A stretch of 33,670 nucleotides of DNA from a virus. The stretch covers positions 1 through 33,670 of the IMG/VR virus record IMGVR_UViG_3300044673_000585. One strand, written 5' to 3'. Of the stretch, positions 14,162 to 21,849 are shown one piece after another. Positions within the stretch are counted from its first letter, which is position 1; each line of letters starts with the position of its first letter. A program made the translations under genes and the position numbers. A model generated the notes under the pieces. The model saw nothing but the letters and a program-made list of their open reading frames with translations, ran no database searches and was not told where the DNA came from.

Positions 14162-15774
14162 TGGCAAGCCTGGTTGATCATCTCGGAAGACCGATCAAAA
14201 AAGAGCAGCTCACCAAGGAGCTGGCAGCACCCAGCCTGTCCGGGGTGCGCACGGTTTGGGACAACACCGTCACCAGCGGCCTCACACCGCATCGCCTTGC
14301 CTTAATGCTCCAGGGTGCGGCCGCTGGCGACATGTACGACTACCTCACCCTGGCCGAGGAAATGGAAGAGCGCGATCTCCATTATCGCTGCGAGATCGGC
14401 AAGCGCAAGCTGGCCGTCTCCAGCCTGCCGGTAAGCGTTGAGGCGTACAGCGACTCGACCCACGATGTGAAGCTGGCCGACGATGTGCGTGCCCTGGTGA
14501 AACGCGCCGGGTTTCGTGGCCTGCTCAAGGATCTGCTCGATGCGATCGGCAAGGGGTATTCCGTGGCCGAGATCATCTGGCAACGTGGTGCCACCTGGTG
14601 GCCGGAGCGGTACGAGTGGCGCGATCCCAGATTCTTCACCTTCGATCGGGAGAGCCGCAGGCAGATCCGGCTCCTGGATGAAGAGGACATGATAAACGGC
14701 ATTCCGCTTGCGCCTTACAAGTTCATCGTCCACTTGCCGCACCTCAAGACCGGCATTCCAATCCGTGGCGGCCTGGCCCGCGTTGCTGCTTGGTCGTACC
14801 TGTGCAAGAACTACGACGTCAAAGACTGGCTTGCCTTTGTCGAGGTGTTCGGCATGCCGCTTCGGGTTGGCAAATACGGGGCTGGCGCGAGCGGTAAGGA
14901 CATCGACGTTCTCAAGATGGCAGTGGCCAACCTGGGCAGCGATGCCGCTGCGGTGATCCCGGAGTCCATGAAGATCGAGTTCATCGAGAGCGGCAAGAAA
15001 GGTGGAGGCGAAAGCATCTTTCAGGCGCTGGCCGATTGGCTCGACGCCCAGGTAAGCAAGGGCATCCTCGGTCAGACGGCATCCAGCTCCGGCACGCCCG
15101 GTCGTCTCGGTGACGACAAGCTTCAGGCCGAGGTCCGCGACGATATCCGCAACGACGATGGCCAGCAGCTTGCGGAAACGCTCAACCGTTATCTGGTCAA
15201 GCCGTTCATCGACCTGAACCACGGCCCCCAGGAGAATTACCCGGAGCTGACTCTTCAGGCGCTTGAGCAGGAAGATATCAAAACTCTTGTTGATGCCTTG
15301 GAAAAATTGGTGCCGTTAGGCTTGGAGGTTGAACAATCGGTGGTGCGTGACAAGATCGGCCTGCCAGACCCGGCCAAGGGCGCGGTGCTGCTCAGGCCCA
15401 AGGATAAGCAGCCACCCGCAGAACCAGCAGCGGCAGCAGCGAAGCCTACGGCAGCCAACCGGCAGCAGAGCAGTGCGAACGGCGCTTGCCCCGGTTGCGG
15501 GTCAGCCAGAAACAGTCAGGGCGATGATGGCGTCGACGTTGTCGACGAGCTGACGGAACAGACCCTGGCCGATGCCGACGGCTCCGACATGGTGGATGAA
15601 GTGTACCGGCTGCTGGCCGAGAGCGGAAGCCTGGAAGAGGCCCAGGTAAAGCTGCTCGATATCTACGATCGCATTCCGCTGGCAGCAACAGGCGAGGCCC
15701 TGGGCAACAGATTGTTCCAGGCCGACCTGACCGGCCGGGCCGAAGTGCTCGACGAGGTGGGCGGTAATGGTTGA
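14161..15774 (+). CDS. Portal protein (DUF935/Mu gp29-like)
   Basis: A 537-aa portal forming the head vertex through which DNA passes and to which MuF and tail attach. DUF935 hallmarks are MYDYLTLAEEMEERDLHYRCEIGKRKLAV, KDLLDAIGKGYSVAEIIW and WLAFVEVFGMPLRVGKYGAGA, here cited in parts. The C-terminus carries an Ala/Pro-rich linker and a CPGCG motif. ATG 14161 is preferred over 14155, because GGAG 14149-14152 is 7 bases before it. The gene overlaps the MuF gene by 8 bases. Confidence 0.9.
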   Translation: MASLVDHLGRPIKKEQLTKELAAPSLSGVRTVWDNTVTSGLTPHRLALMLQGAAAGDMYDYLTLAEEMEERDLHYRCEIGKRKLAVSSLPVSVEAYSDSTHDVKLADDVRALVKRAGFRGLLKDLLDAIGKGYSVAEIIWQRGATWWPERYEWRDPRFFTFDRESRRQIRLLDEEDMINGIPLAPYKFIVHLPHLKTGIPIRGGLARVAAWSYLCKNYDVKDWLAFVEVFGMPLRVGKYGAGASGKDIDVLKMAVANLGSDAAAVIPESMKIEFIESGKKGGGESIFQALADWLDAQVSKGILGQTASSSGTPGRLGDDKLQAEVRDDIRNDDGQQLAETLNRYLVKPFIDLNHGPQENYPELTLQALEQEDIKTLVDALEKLVPLGLEVEQSVVRDKIGLPDPAKGAVLLRPKDKQPPAEPAAAAAKPTAANRQQSSANGACPGCGSARNSQGDDGVDVVDELTEQTLADADGSDMVDEVYRLLAESGSLEEAQVKLLDIYDRIPLAATGEALGNRLFQADLTGRAEVLDEVGGNG

Positions 15775-16969
15775 GTACGGCAGCCTGCCCTTCGAGGAAG
15801 CGGAGACGTTCTTCCGCGACAAAGTCCGCATTCCCACGCGGCATTGGGATGACCTGAAGAAGGGCCAGCACGCCAGGGGCTTCATGATCGCGGGGGCGCA
15901 GCGGGATGACATGCTCTGCGACTTTCAGGTCGCGCTTCGCAAAGCAATCGAACAAGGCACCACCCTGGAGACGTTCCGCAAGGACTTCGACCAGATCGTA
16001 GGACGATACGGCTGGAGCTATAACGGCGGCCAGGGATGGCGCACGCGGGTGATTTACGATACCAACCTGCGCACCTCATACATGGCCGGGCGCTACAAGC
16101 AGATGACCGATACGGACGTGCTCGCCTACCGGCCCTTCTGGAGGTATCGCCATGGCGACAGCCGTAGGCCCAGGCCTCAGCATCTTGCCTGGCACGGGCT
16201 GGTGCTGGCGCATGACGATGGCTTCTGGTCCAGCCACTATCCGCCAAATGGCTGGGGTTGCAAGTGCTCGGTGGAGGCCATTTCCGGCCGCGATATGGAA
16301 CGCCTTGGCAAGAGCGGGCCGGACCAGACCCCGCCCATTGTGATCGATCCAAAGACCGGTGCGCCGGTGGGCATTGACAAGGGCTGGGATTACAACGTGG
16401 GCGAGGCGGCCTGGGGGAAGAAGCTGTCGGAAACAAGCATGAATGAGTGGCGGGCGCAGGGCGCAAAAGCCTGGGAGAGATTGACTCCTGGGGACTGGCA
16501 GAGCGCTGGCCGCAAGGAGCGCATCCCGGCAGACATCCCCCGCGCAGCCCTTGGGCCCAAGCTTACCTCCGTCGAGGCTGCGGCCAAGGCCTTGACCGGA
16601 ATCATGGGCGGCGAGGAGCGGATATATACGCTGCCCTCTGGAGGCAAGATGCTGGTGAACGCCGAGAGCCTGGCCAGCCATGTTGATCTTGAACGCACGC
16701 CGTACCTGCCATTGTTGCCGGAGGTACTGGAAAATCCCTACGAGACGTGGCTCTCGTTTGAGCAGCACAAAGGCACCGGCAAGGTGGTACTGCGGCAGCG
16801 GCTGGTCAAGCTGGTGCAACTGGATAAGGCCAGGGCCTTGCTGGTGACGGCCCAGGCAAAGAACGGAATGCTGGAAGCGTGGACGATGGTACCGACCACG
16901 AAACTCGACTACGTCAATAAGCAGCGGAACGGGAAGTTGTTGTGGGGAAGAGAAGAGGTGGGGCCGTAA
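15767..16969 (+). CDS. MuF head protein with C-terminal PBECR2-like toxin domain
   Basis: A 400-aa protein. Residues 1-175 are the MuF/SPP1-gp7 minor head domain (RVIYDTNLRTSYMAGRYKQM, HLAWHGLVL with H139 and H143, NGWGCKCSVEA), which binds the portal and enters the capsid. After a linker, residues 285-395 look like PBECR2, a Barnase/EndoU/ColicinE5-RelE-like nuclease found fused to MuF proteins: SLASHVDLERTPYLPLLPEVLENPYETW, with H305 and R310 the candidate catalytic residues, then a basic C-terminus. It could be injected with DNA as an effector. No immunity gene is recognisable next to it. Confidence 0.88.
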   Translation: MVEYGSLPFEEAETFFRDKVRIPTRHWDDLKKGQHARGFMIAGAQRDDMLCDFQVALRKAIEQGTTLETFRKDFDQIVGRYGWSYNGGQGWRTRVIYDTNLRTSYMAGRYKQMTDTDVLAYRPFWRYRHGDSRRPRPQHLAWHGLVLAHDDGFWSSHYPPNGWGCKCSVEAISGRDMERLGKSGPDQTPPIVIDPKTGAPVGIDKGWDYNVGEAAWGKKLSETSMNEWRAQGAKAWERLTPGDWQSAGRKERIPADIPRAALGPKLTSVEAAAKALTGIMGGEERIYTLPSGGKMLVNAESLASHVDLERTPYLPLLPEVLENPYETWLSFEQHKGTGKVVLRQRLVKLVQLDKARALLVTAQAKNGMLEAWTMVPTTKLDYVNKQRNGKLLWGREEVGP

Positions 16970-17053
16970 GGCTTCCGCAGAAACCTTGGCGCTAGGTGCC
17001 GGTTATCGGGACTGCGGCCCAACCGGAACCATCGTTCACATAAAATAGCGCAA

Positions 17054-17070
17054 TTGACGGGGATTGTCAA
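17054..17070 (+). promoter_or_regulatory. Hairpin presenting the ribosome site of the next gene
   Basis: TTGAC 17054-17058 pairs with GTCAA 17066-17070 around GGGGATT, ending directly before ATG 17071. The GGGG loop is the only plausible Shine-Dalgarno. A larger hairpin, CCGGTT 16999-17004 with AACCGG 17021-17026, lies upstream in the same 101-base gap. Confidence 0.35.
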
Positions 17071-17607
17071 ATGGCCGGAGCCTTCACCCTCATAAACAAG
17101 ATCGACGACCGCGAGGTCGTTAAGACTCTTGATCGCTTGCATGCCAAGGCTGGCAGGATGGCCCCGGCCTGGAAGAACATCGGTGAGGTGCTGGTGCGAT
17201 CTACCCAGGATCGATTCGATAGCCAGACAGATCCGGACGGTCGCCCCTGGCAGCGGCTCAAGGCTTCCACGATTGCCGGTAAGGCTCTGCGTGGCCATAG
17301 CGACAAGATATTGCGGCAGCGCGGATATCTTTCGGATTCGATCCGGTCCCAGGCCAACGAGAACGGTGTAAGAGTCGGCACCAACCGAATCTACGGAGCG
17401 ATCCAACATTTCGGCGGCAAGACAAAGCCGCATGTGATCAGGCCAAAAAACAAGAAGGCTCTGGCCTGGCCAGGAGCAAGAAACCCCGCCAGGGCGGTGA
17501 ACCATCCCGGTTCCGAGATCCCGGCACGGCGATTTCTGGGGATCTCGCGGCAGGACCGTGACCGGATACTTGAGGTGGCTGGCGACCACCTCGGACTGAA
17601 AACGTAA
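17071..17607 (+). CDS. Virion morphogenesis protein (gpG/Mu gp31-like)
   Basis: A 178-aa protein of the phage virion morphogenesis family (P2 gpS/Mu gpG type). Signatures are RFDSQTDPDGRPWQRLKAST, GYLSDSIRSQANENGVRVGTN, YGAIQHFGG and the C-terminal IPARRFLGIS, quoted here in part. Such proteins act in head completion or tail-head joining. It lies alone, with gaps of 101 and 131 bases on either side, in the usual place between MuF and the protease. Confidence 0.88.
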   Translation: MAGAFTLINKIDDREVVKTLDRLHAKAGRMAPAWKNIGEVLVRSTQDRFDSQTDPDGRPWQRLKASTIAGKALRGHSDKILRQRGYLSDSIRSQANENGVRVGTNRIYGAIQHFGGKTKPHVIRPKNKKALAWPGARNPARAVNHPGSEIPARRFLGISRQDRDRILEVAGDHLGLKT

Positions 17608-17614
17608 ATAAAGG

Positions 17615-17728
17615 CCCGTAGCGGCGTCTTGGTCGACAAAACGTCCGGACGCACGGGTGAGGATGCTCGCGCCTCGCACAAGAGAATCTAAAGATGTTTT
17701 AAACGCGGTTGGTGTTTGTCGAACACCA
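17615..17728 (+). ncRNA. Structured leader of the protease gene
   Basis: The 131-base gap holds three hairpins. CCCGT 17615-17619 pairs with ACGGG 17653-17657 and encloses GCGTC 17624-17628 with GACGC 17648-17652. GTGAGG pairs with CCTCGCAC apart from one bulge. TGGTGTT 17710-17716 pairs with AACACCA 17722-17728, ending exactly where the Shine-Dalgarno GGGAGGAAGG begins. No promoter or T-run is obvious. It may regulate or stabilise the head-gene message. Confidence 0.4.
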
Positions 17729-17738
17729 GGGAGGAAGG

Positions 17739-18758
17739 ATGCACAAAAGATATCGGGGAATCGCACTGAACAGCGTGACCGAATTGCCGGACCGTGTGGC
17801 CCTGAATTTTGAGTTCTCTCCAGGGGCACATGTGCCTGACTGGATCGAGTTGCTTCCGGCCGGGCCGGAGATAAAGGGCCGAGATGGCCGGGCATGGAGG
17901 ATGGATGATCCTCAGGCGATCATCGAAGCCTTCCTCGCCGATGTAAAGGATCTGCCGGTGGATATCGAGCACGCCACCGAACTGAAAGCGCCGGAGGGTA
18001 ATCCCGCCCCGGCAGTGGGCTGGATCAAGGCTCTGGAGGTACGCAACGGCGGTGTGTGGGGCCGGGTGGAATGGACCAACGATGGCGGTTTTACGGTGAG
18101 TGAGCGCCAGTATCGCTACATTTCTCCGGTGTTTCAGTACGACAAGACGACCAAGCAAATCCTGCGGCTGACGTCAGCCGCTTTGACCAACCAGCCGAAC
18201 CTGGCATTGCAGGCCCTCAATCGCGAGGGGCAAACAGAACACGAGGAGGAACCCGACATGGATCTTAAACAACTGCTGGCAGCCTTGGGCTTGCCGGAAA
18301 CCGCGACCTTGGGCGAGGCGCTCAACCACATCGGCAAGATGAAGGCCGATCTTGCCACCGCCTTGAACCGGGCGGAAAGCCCGAGCCTGGATAAGTTCGT
18401 ACCCAGAGAAGATTACACTTTGGCCCTGAACCGGGCGACCGCCGCCGAAACCGCCCTGGCCGACGTGAAGAAAGCGGAGATGGAGACCGCGATCAACACC
18501 GAGATCAATGCCGCCCTGAAGGATGGCAAGATCACCCCGGCCACCGTCGATTATCACAAGGCGAGCTGTCGGCAGGAAGGGGGACTGGCTCGCTTCAAGG
18601 AATATGTGAAAGCTGCTCCGGCCATCGGCGGTTCTTCCGGCCTGGATGATCGGCAGGTAGATGGCGATGGCAAGGCGCTGAACAGCGAGGTCAAAACCGT
18701 TGCCGCCATGATGGGCAACAGCGAAGAAGATCTCAAGAAGTACGGCGCTACTGCATAA
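17739..18758 (+). CDS. I: Prohead protease (Mu gpI-like) with scaffold C-terminus
   Basis: A 339-aa protein from ATG 17739 with GGGAGGAAGG directly upstream; more upstream starts lack this. The protease half (1-160) shows PVDIEHATELKAPEG with His78, APAVGWIKALEV, YRYISPVFQY with Ser129 and TSAALTNQPNLALQAL, all typical of Mu-type prohead proteases. Residues 174-339 are a helical, charged scaffold domain. As in Mu, where gene Z is nested in gene I, the scaffold appears to be made separately from an internal start. It would mature the prohead and remove scaffold. Confidence 0.9.
   Translation: MHKRYRGIALNSVTELPDRVALNFEFSPGAHVPDWIELLPAGPEIKGRDGRAWRMDDPQAIIEAFLADVKDLPVDIEHATELKAPEGNPAPAVGWIKALEVRNGGVWGRVEWTNDGGFTVSERQYRYISPVFQYDKTTKQILRLTSAALTNQPNLALQALNREGQTEHEEEPDMDLKQLLAALGLPETATLGEALNHIGKMKADLATALNRAESPSLDKFVPREDYTLALNRATAAETALADVKKAEMETAINTEINAALKDGKITPATVDYHKASCRQEGGLARFKEYVKAAPAIGGSSGLDDRQVDGDGKALNSEVKTVAAMMGNSEEDLKKYGATA
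18258..18758 (+). CDS. Z: Nested scaffold protein (Mu gpZ-like) from internal start
   Basis: In-frame ATG 18258 within the protease gene is preceded by GAGGAGGA (18243-18250) at 7-base spacing, as strong as any ribosome site in the window. It would give a 166-aa protein covering only the helical scaffold region (LKQLLAALGLPETATLGEAL, then a coiled coil of repeated ALNRAE/ALNRAT units). This is the Mu I/Z arrangement. Expression is inferred from the site and the known homologous case. Confidence 0.7.
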   Translation: MDLKQLLAALGLPETATLGEALNHIGKMKADLATALNRAESPSLDKFVPREDYTLALNRATAAETALADVKKAEMETAINTEINAALKDGKITPATVDYHKASCRQEGGLARFKEYVKAAPAIGGSSGLDDRQVDGDGKALNSEVKTVAAMMGNSEEDLKKYGATA

Positions 18759-18812
18759 GCCGTTGGCGGCAGGCCTTTAACCATCAAAGATTAACGAAGC
18801 AAGGAGAAACCC

Positions 18813-19214
18813 ATGGCTTTATCCGCAGACAGAAACACAGAAATGAAGGATGGCGGGCTGGTTGTCGTGCCTGTTGCGGCAAACACCAAGTGCTTTGCCG
18901 GAGGCATCGCAGTGGCGAATGCCACTGGTTATGCAGCGCCAGGCACAACCGCTACCGGGCTGACCTATCTCGGCCGTTTTGAGATGACGGTGGATAATAC
19001 TAGCGGTGCTGCCGGAGCACAGAATATTTCTGTGCGGCGCGGCAAGGCCTTTAAGTGGAAAAACAGCGGCACTGATGCCGTGACCCAGGCTGAACTCGGC
19101 AAGACTTGCTACATCCAGGACGATGAGACGGTGGCCAAGACTGACGGCACCGGCACCCGTTCTGCGGCTGGCAAGGTTGTCGGTATCGATTCGAGCGGAG
19201 TCTGGGTCCAGTAG
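18813..19214 (+). CDS. Capsid decoration-like protein
   Basis: A 133-aa protein between protease and capsid. Composition is Gly/Ala/Thr-rich with strand-forming repeats (GGLVVVPVAANTKCFAGGIAV, LTYLGRFEMTVDNTSG, VVGIDSSGVWVQ). Position and pattern fit DUF2190-like or other head-decoration proteins. A strong AAGGAG precedes the ATG. I cannot assign the precise family. Confidence 0.65.
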   Translation: MALSADRNTEMKDGGLVVVPVAANTKCFAGGIAVANATGYAAPGTTATGLTYLGRFEMTVDNTSGAAGAQNISVRRGKAFKWKNSGTDAVTQAELGKTCYIQDDETVAKTDGTGTRSAAGKVVGIDSSGVWVQ

Positions 19215-19283
19215 GCAACTGCCCAACCAGATCGCCGGGATAATCTAAACGGTTCAAATTTCAACAAAGCGGAGGATTTTCAA

Positions 19284-20342
19284 ATGTTCAAAGGTCTCTT
19301 GAGTTTACTTCTGTGTCTGGCCGGTTTTGTCGGTCTGGCCATCCTGGTCTCTCCGGAGCACGCTGCTGCTGCTCCCTGGCCCGGCTTCGGTGCGGTTGGC
19401 CTGCCGTTGGTGGCCGGAATGATCGTAAATCAGGCCAATATCTCGGCCATCTTCATCAATCTGAAAACCACCTTCAACAAAGCCTTTGAGGCCGCGCCCA
19501 GCTTCTGGGAGAAGGTGGCCATGCTGGTGCCTTCTGGGGCGGCAACCAACGACTACAAATGGCTGGCCAATTTCCCTCGTATGAAAAAGTGGATTGGTGA
19601 CAAATCGGTCAAGGCCCTGGCCGCCTTCGGTTACAGCGTCACCAATGATGATTGGGAGGCCACCGTGGAAGTGGACCGCAACCACATCGAGGATGACCAG
19701 CTGGGCATCTATGCGCCCCAGGCACAGATGGCAGGCTTCTCTGCCAAGCAACTGCCCGACGAGATCGTGGCGGATCTGATCAACGGCGTCTTTGCCACCA
19801 AGTGCTTTGACGGGCAGTACATGTGCGACACCGATCACCCGGTAACCGATGCCGCTGGAGCGGTGCAGTCCGTGGCCAACAAAGGCACCAAGCAGCTGTC
19901 CGCCGCTACCCAGGCCGCCGCTATCGCCTCCCTGGGCGCTGCTCGTACTGCCATGAAGAAATTCAAGGATGATGAAGGGCGTCCGTTGAATATCACCCCG
20001 AACATCCTGCTGGTACCGCCCGCCCTGGAGGATATTGCTAACGTATTGGCAACCAACGAACGGCTGGATGATGGCAAGCCCAATCCTTACAAAGGCACCA
20101 TCACCGTGGTGTCTGATGCCCGGCTCACCTCCGACACCGCCTGGTTCCTGTTGGATACCACCAAACCGATCAAGCCGTTCATCTACCAGGAGCGGAAGAA
20201 GCCGGTATTCGTCCAGCAGATCGACCCGCAGGCCGACGATGTTTTTATGCGAAAGATGTTCAAATTCGGCGCTGAGGCGCGGGCCGCTGGTGGCTATGGC
20301 TTCTGGCAGTTGATCTGGGGCAGCGACGGTACCGTTGCGTAA
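19284..20342 (+). CDS. T: Major capsid protein (Mu gpT-like) with signal-like N-terminus
   Basis: A 352-aa HK97-fold capsid subunit. Homology to Mu gpT begins at residue 46 (MIVNQANISAIFINL) and continues through YKWLANFPRMKKWIGDK, HIEDDQLGIYAPQ, a C-terminal KPIKPFIYQERK and YGFWQLIWGS. The first 45 residues are extra and resemble a Sec signal peptide: LLSLLLCLAGFVGLAILV, then HAAAAP. The upstream ATG 19284 has a strong GGAGG at 8-base spacing, while the internal ATG 19419 has only a weak site. The extension may be removed by the protease, or reflect an alternative start. Confidence 0.92.
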   Translation: MFKGLLSLLLCLAGFVGLAILVSPEHAAAAPWPGFGAVGLPLVAGMIVNQANISAIFINLKTTFNKAFEAAPSFWEKVAMLVPSGAATNDYKWLANFPRMKKWIGDKSVKALAAFGYSVTNDDWEATVEVDRNHIEDDQLGIYAPQAQMAGFSAKQLPDEIVADLINGVFATKCFDGQYMCDTDHPVTDAAGAVQSVANKGTKQLSAATQAAAIASLGAARTAMKKFKDDEGRPLNITPNILLVPPALEDIANVLATNERLDDGKPNPYKGTITVVSDARLTSDTAWFLLDTTKPIKPFIYQERKKPVFVQQIDPQADDVFMRKMFKFGAEARAAGGYGFWQLIWGSDGTVA

Positions 20343-20361
20343 TCCGTAATCGTAACGAAAT

Positions 20362-20388
20362 GGCGAGGCAGTGGAGAGCTGCCTCGCC
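20362..20388 (+). ncRNA. Strong hairpin downstream of the capsid gene
   Basis: A perfect 10-bp stem, GGCGAGGCAG 20362-20371 with CTGCCTCGCC 20379-20388, has a 7-base loop and lies 19 bases after the capsid stop. There is no T-run, so it is not a normal terminator. A conserved RNA called the Mu-like gpT downstream element occurs in this location in other phages, and this may be a member; I have not compared it with the family model. Confidence 0.5.
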
Positions 20389-20421
20389 CACCACCATCAC
20401 CGACAACATGAGGACATCATT

Positions 20422-20718
20422 ATGCTTCGCATTACAGCTAAAATGGAAGGGTTTCGCCGCTGCGGGGTGGCACATCCCGCTCAACCAACAGACCACCTTG
20501 CTGACTTTTTCACTGAGGGGCAGATCGAGATCCTCAAGGCCGAGCCCATGCTGACTGTGGTCGAGGTCGAGGAAGCGGTAAAGCTCACTGCCAACGAAGT
20601 GATCGCCAAGGCTAAGGCCGCAGCAACCATCGAGGAGTTGGACGAGCTTGCCAAGGGCGAGGATCGCAAGAGTGCGATGGCCGTCATCGAGGCCCGGCGC
20701 AAAGAGTTGAGCGCATAA
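20422..20718 (+). CDS. FluMu_N-domain protein
   Basis: A 98-aa protein from ATG 20422 with GAGGA upstream. Residues 2-40 (RITAKMEGFRRCGVAHPAQP, FFTEGQIEILKAEPMLTV) match the FluMu N-terminal domain seen right after the capsid gene of Mu-like phages. The C-terminal half is a Lys/Glu/Ala-rich helix. Function is unknown; a head-completion or accessory role is likely from position. Confidence 0.82.
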   Translation: MLRITAKMEGFRRCGVAHPAQPTDHLADFFTEGQIEILKAEPMLTVVEVEEAVKLTANEVIAKAKAAATIEELDELAKGEDRKSAMAVIEARRKELSA

Positions 20719-20721
20719 GCC

Positions 20722-21156
20722 ATGTACTGCACCTTGAATGATATCCGGGCAACGGTTCCGGAAAACGACCTGATCCAGTTGACCGATGACGCGATGCCGC
20801 CGGTCGCGGTCAACCAGGTGAACGTGGACCGGGCCATCACCGATGCCGGGGAGTTGATCGACGGCTATCTCCGGGGAAGGTATGCCCTTCCCCTTTCCCC
20901 GGTGCCAGGGCTGCTCAATACTCTGGCTGCCGATGTGGCGATCTACCGGCTGTATGCCCGGCGGATAAAGCTCACCCCGCCGGAAGGCGTTACCGAGCGG
21001 TACAAAAGTGCCCTGAAGATCCTGGAGCAGATCCAGTCAGACAAGATCTCTCTTGGGTCGGAAGGCAACGGCGGCGGGGTAACGGTTGAGTCCGGCGGGG
21101 CAGTTGTCTCCGGACCGGCCAGGTTATTCAGCCGCGACAGTATGCGGGAGTTCTAA
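20722..21156 (+). CDS. Head-tail connector-like protein (DUF1320/Mu gp36)
   Basis: A 144-aa protein with the DUF1320 pattern: YCTLNDIRATVPENDLIQLTDD, ITDAGELIDGYLRGRYALPL and LNTLAADVAIYRLYARR. Mu gp36 is a head-tail joining protein of the gp6/adaptor type. It starts three bases after its neighbour and its stop shares a base with the next ATG (TAATG). Confidence 0.88.
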   Translation: MYCTLNDIRATVPENDLIQLTDDAMPPVAVNQVNVDRAITDAGELIDGYLRGRYALPLSPVPGLLNTLAADVAIYRLYARRIKLTPPEGVTERYKSALKILEQIQSDKISLGSEGNGGGVTVESGGAVVSGPARLFSRDSMREF

Positions 21157-21665
21157 TGCTCACCCAGATTGAAGACGCGATCGTCGACCGCATAGAAACA
21201 AAACTGGCTGCCACTGCCGGGATGGTTGCCGTGCAGAAAGGGGCGGAAGGCATCCCGCATCCGGCCGTCTATGTCTCCACCGAGGAGGGGAGTTTCAAGG
21301 AGGTGACCCAGACAAGTTTCAACCAGGAGGTGAAGATCTTCGTTGATGTCATCTTCTCGAACCTGGCCAGCGAGGGGGAGCGGCGCAAGGGGGTCTACCT
21401 GATCCTGCAAGGCATTATTCAGATCCTGCTATTGCAGAAGCTGGGTCTGGCCATCAAGCCGTTGAAGCCGACCAGATGGAGGAATATCACCACCGAGGAA
21501 TTCAGGGAGAAAGGACTCATTGTCTACTCGCTGGAGCTGGCCACCTCGTTTGTTATTACGAAGCTCGATGATGAGGTGGTGGCGGATCTGCTGACCGTCG
21601 GCCTCAATTACTATCTCAAGCCTGGCGATGACGTTGTCGACGCCAGTGACACCGTAACGGTATAG
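21156..21665 (+). CDS. Gp37-like tail completion protein (DUF1834)
   Basis: A 169-aa protein matching DUF1834/gp37: IEDAIVDRIETKLA at the start, PAVYVSTEEGSFKE, a central KIFVDVIFSNLASEGERRKGVY and LAIKPLKPTRWRNI. The family lies between gp36 and the sheath in Mu and acts in tail-to-head joining. The C-terminal extension YLKPGDDVVDASDTVTV is variable. Confidence 0.85.
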   Translation: MLTQIEDAIVDRIETKLAATAGMVAVQKGAEGIPHPAVYVSTEEGSFKEVTQTSFNQEVKIFVDVIFSNLASEGERRKGVYLILQGIIQILLLQKLGLAIKPLKPTRWRNITTEEFREKGLIVYSLELATSFVITKLDDEVVADLLTVGLNYYLKPGDDVVDASDTVTV

Positions 21666-21675
21666 GAGGCAGGCA

Positions 21676-21849
21676 ATGAAAGTGACAGCCGCTCCGGGCC
21701 TTATGTGCCCGATGGAAGGCAAGCCCAGAGAGTATATCAATGACGATCCCAAAGGAGTCGTCGTGCCGGACACCAGCTACTACCAGCGCCTGCTCGATGA
21801 TGGGTCGCTGGTTCTGGTTCCGGTAAAAACCAAGGGAGGTGACCAGTAA
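21676..21849 (+). CDS. DUF2635 small protein (Mu gp38-like)
   Basis: A 57-aa protein with ATG 21676 and TAA 21847-21849. AGGAGGCAGG precedes it. The sequence (KVTAAPGLMCPMEGKPREYI, VPDTSYYQRLLDDGSLV) is typical of DUF2635, a small protein before the sheath gene in Mu-like phages. The sheath start overlaps its stop (TAATG). Function is unknown; it may be a tail accessory protein. Confidence 0.88.
   Translation: MKVTAAPGLMCPMEGKPREYINDDPKGVVVPDTSYYQRLLDDGSLVLVPVKTKGGDQ

Noticed and set aside
14302-15222. 306-aa minus-strand frame opposite the portal gene
   Set aside because: It is a codon-bias shadow of DUF935; no homology features.
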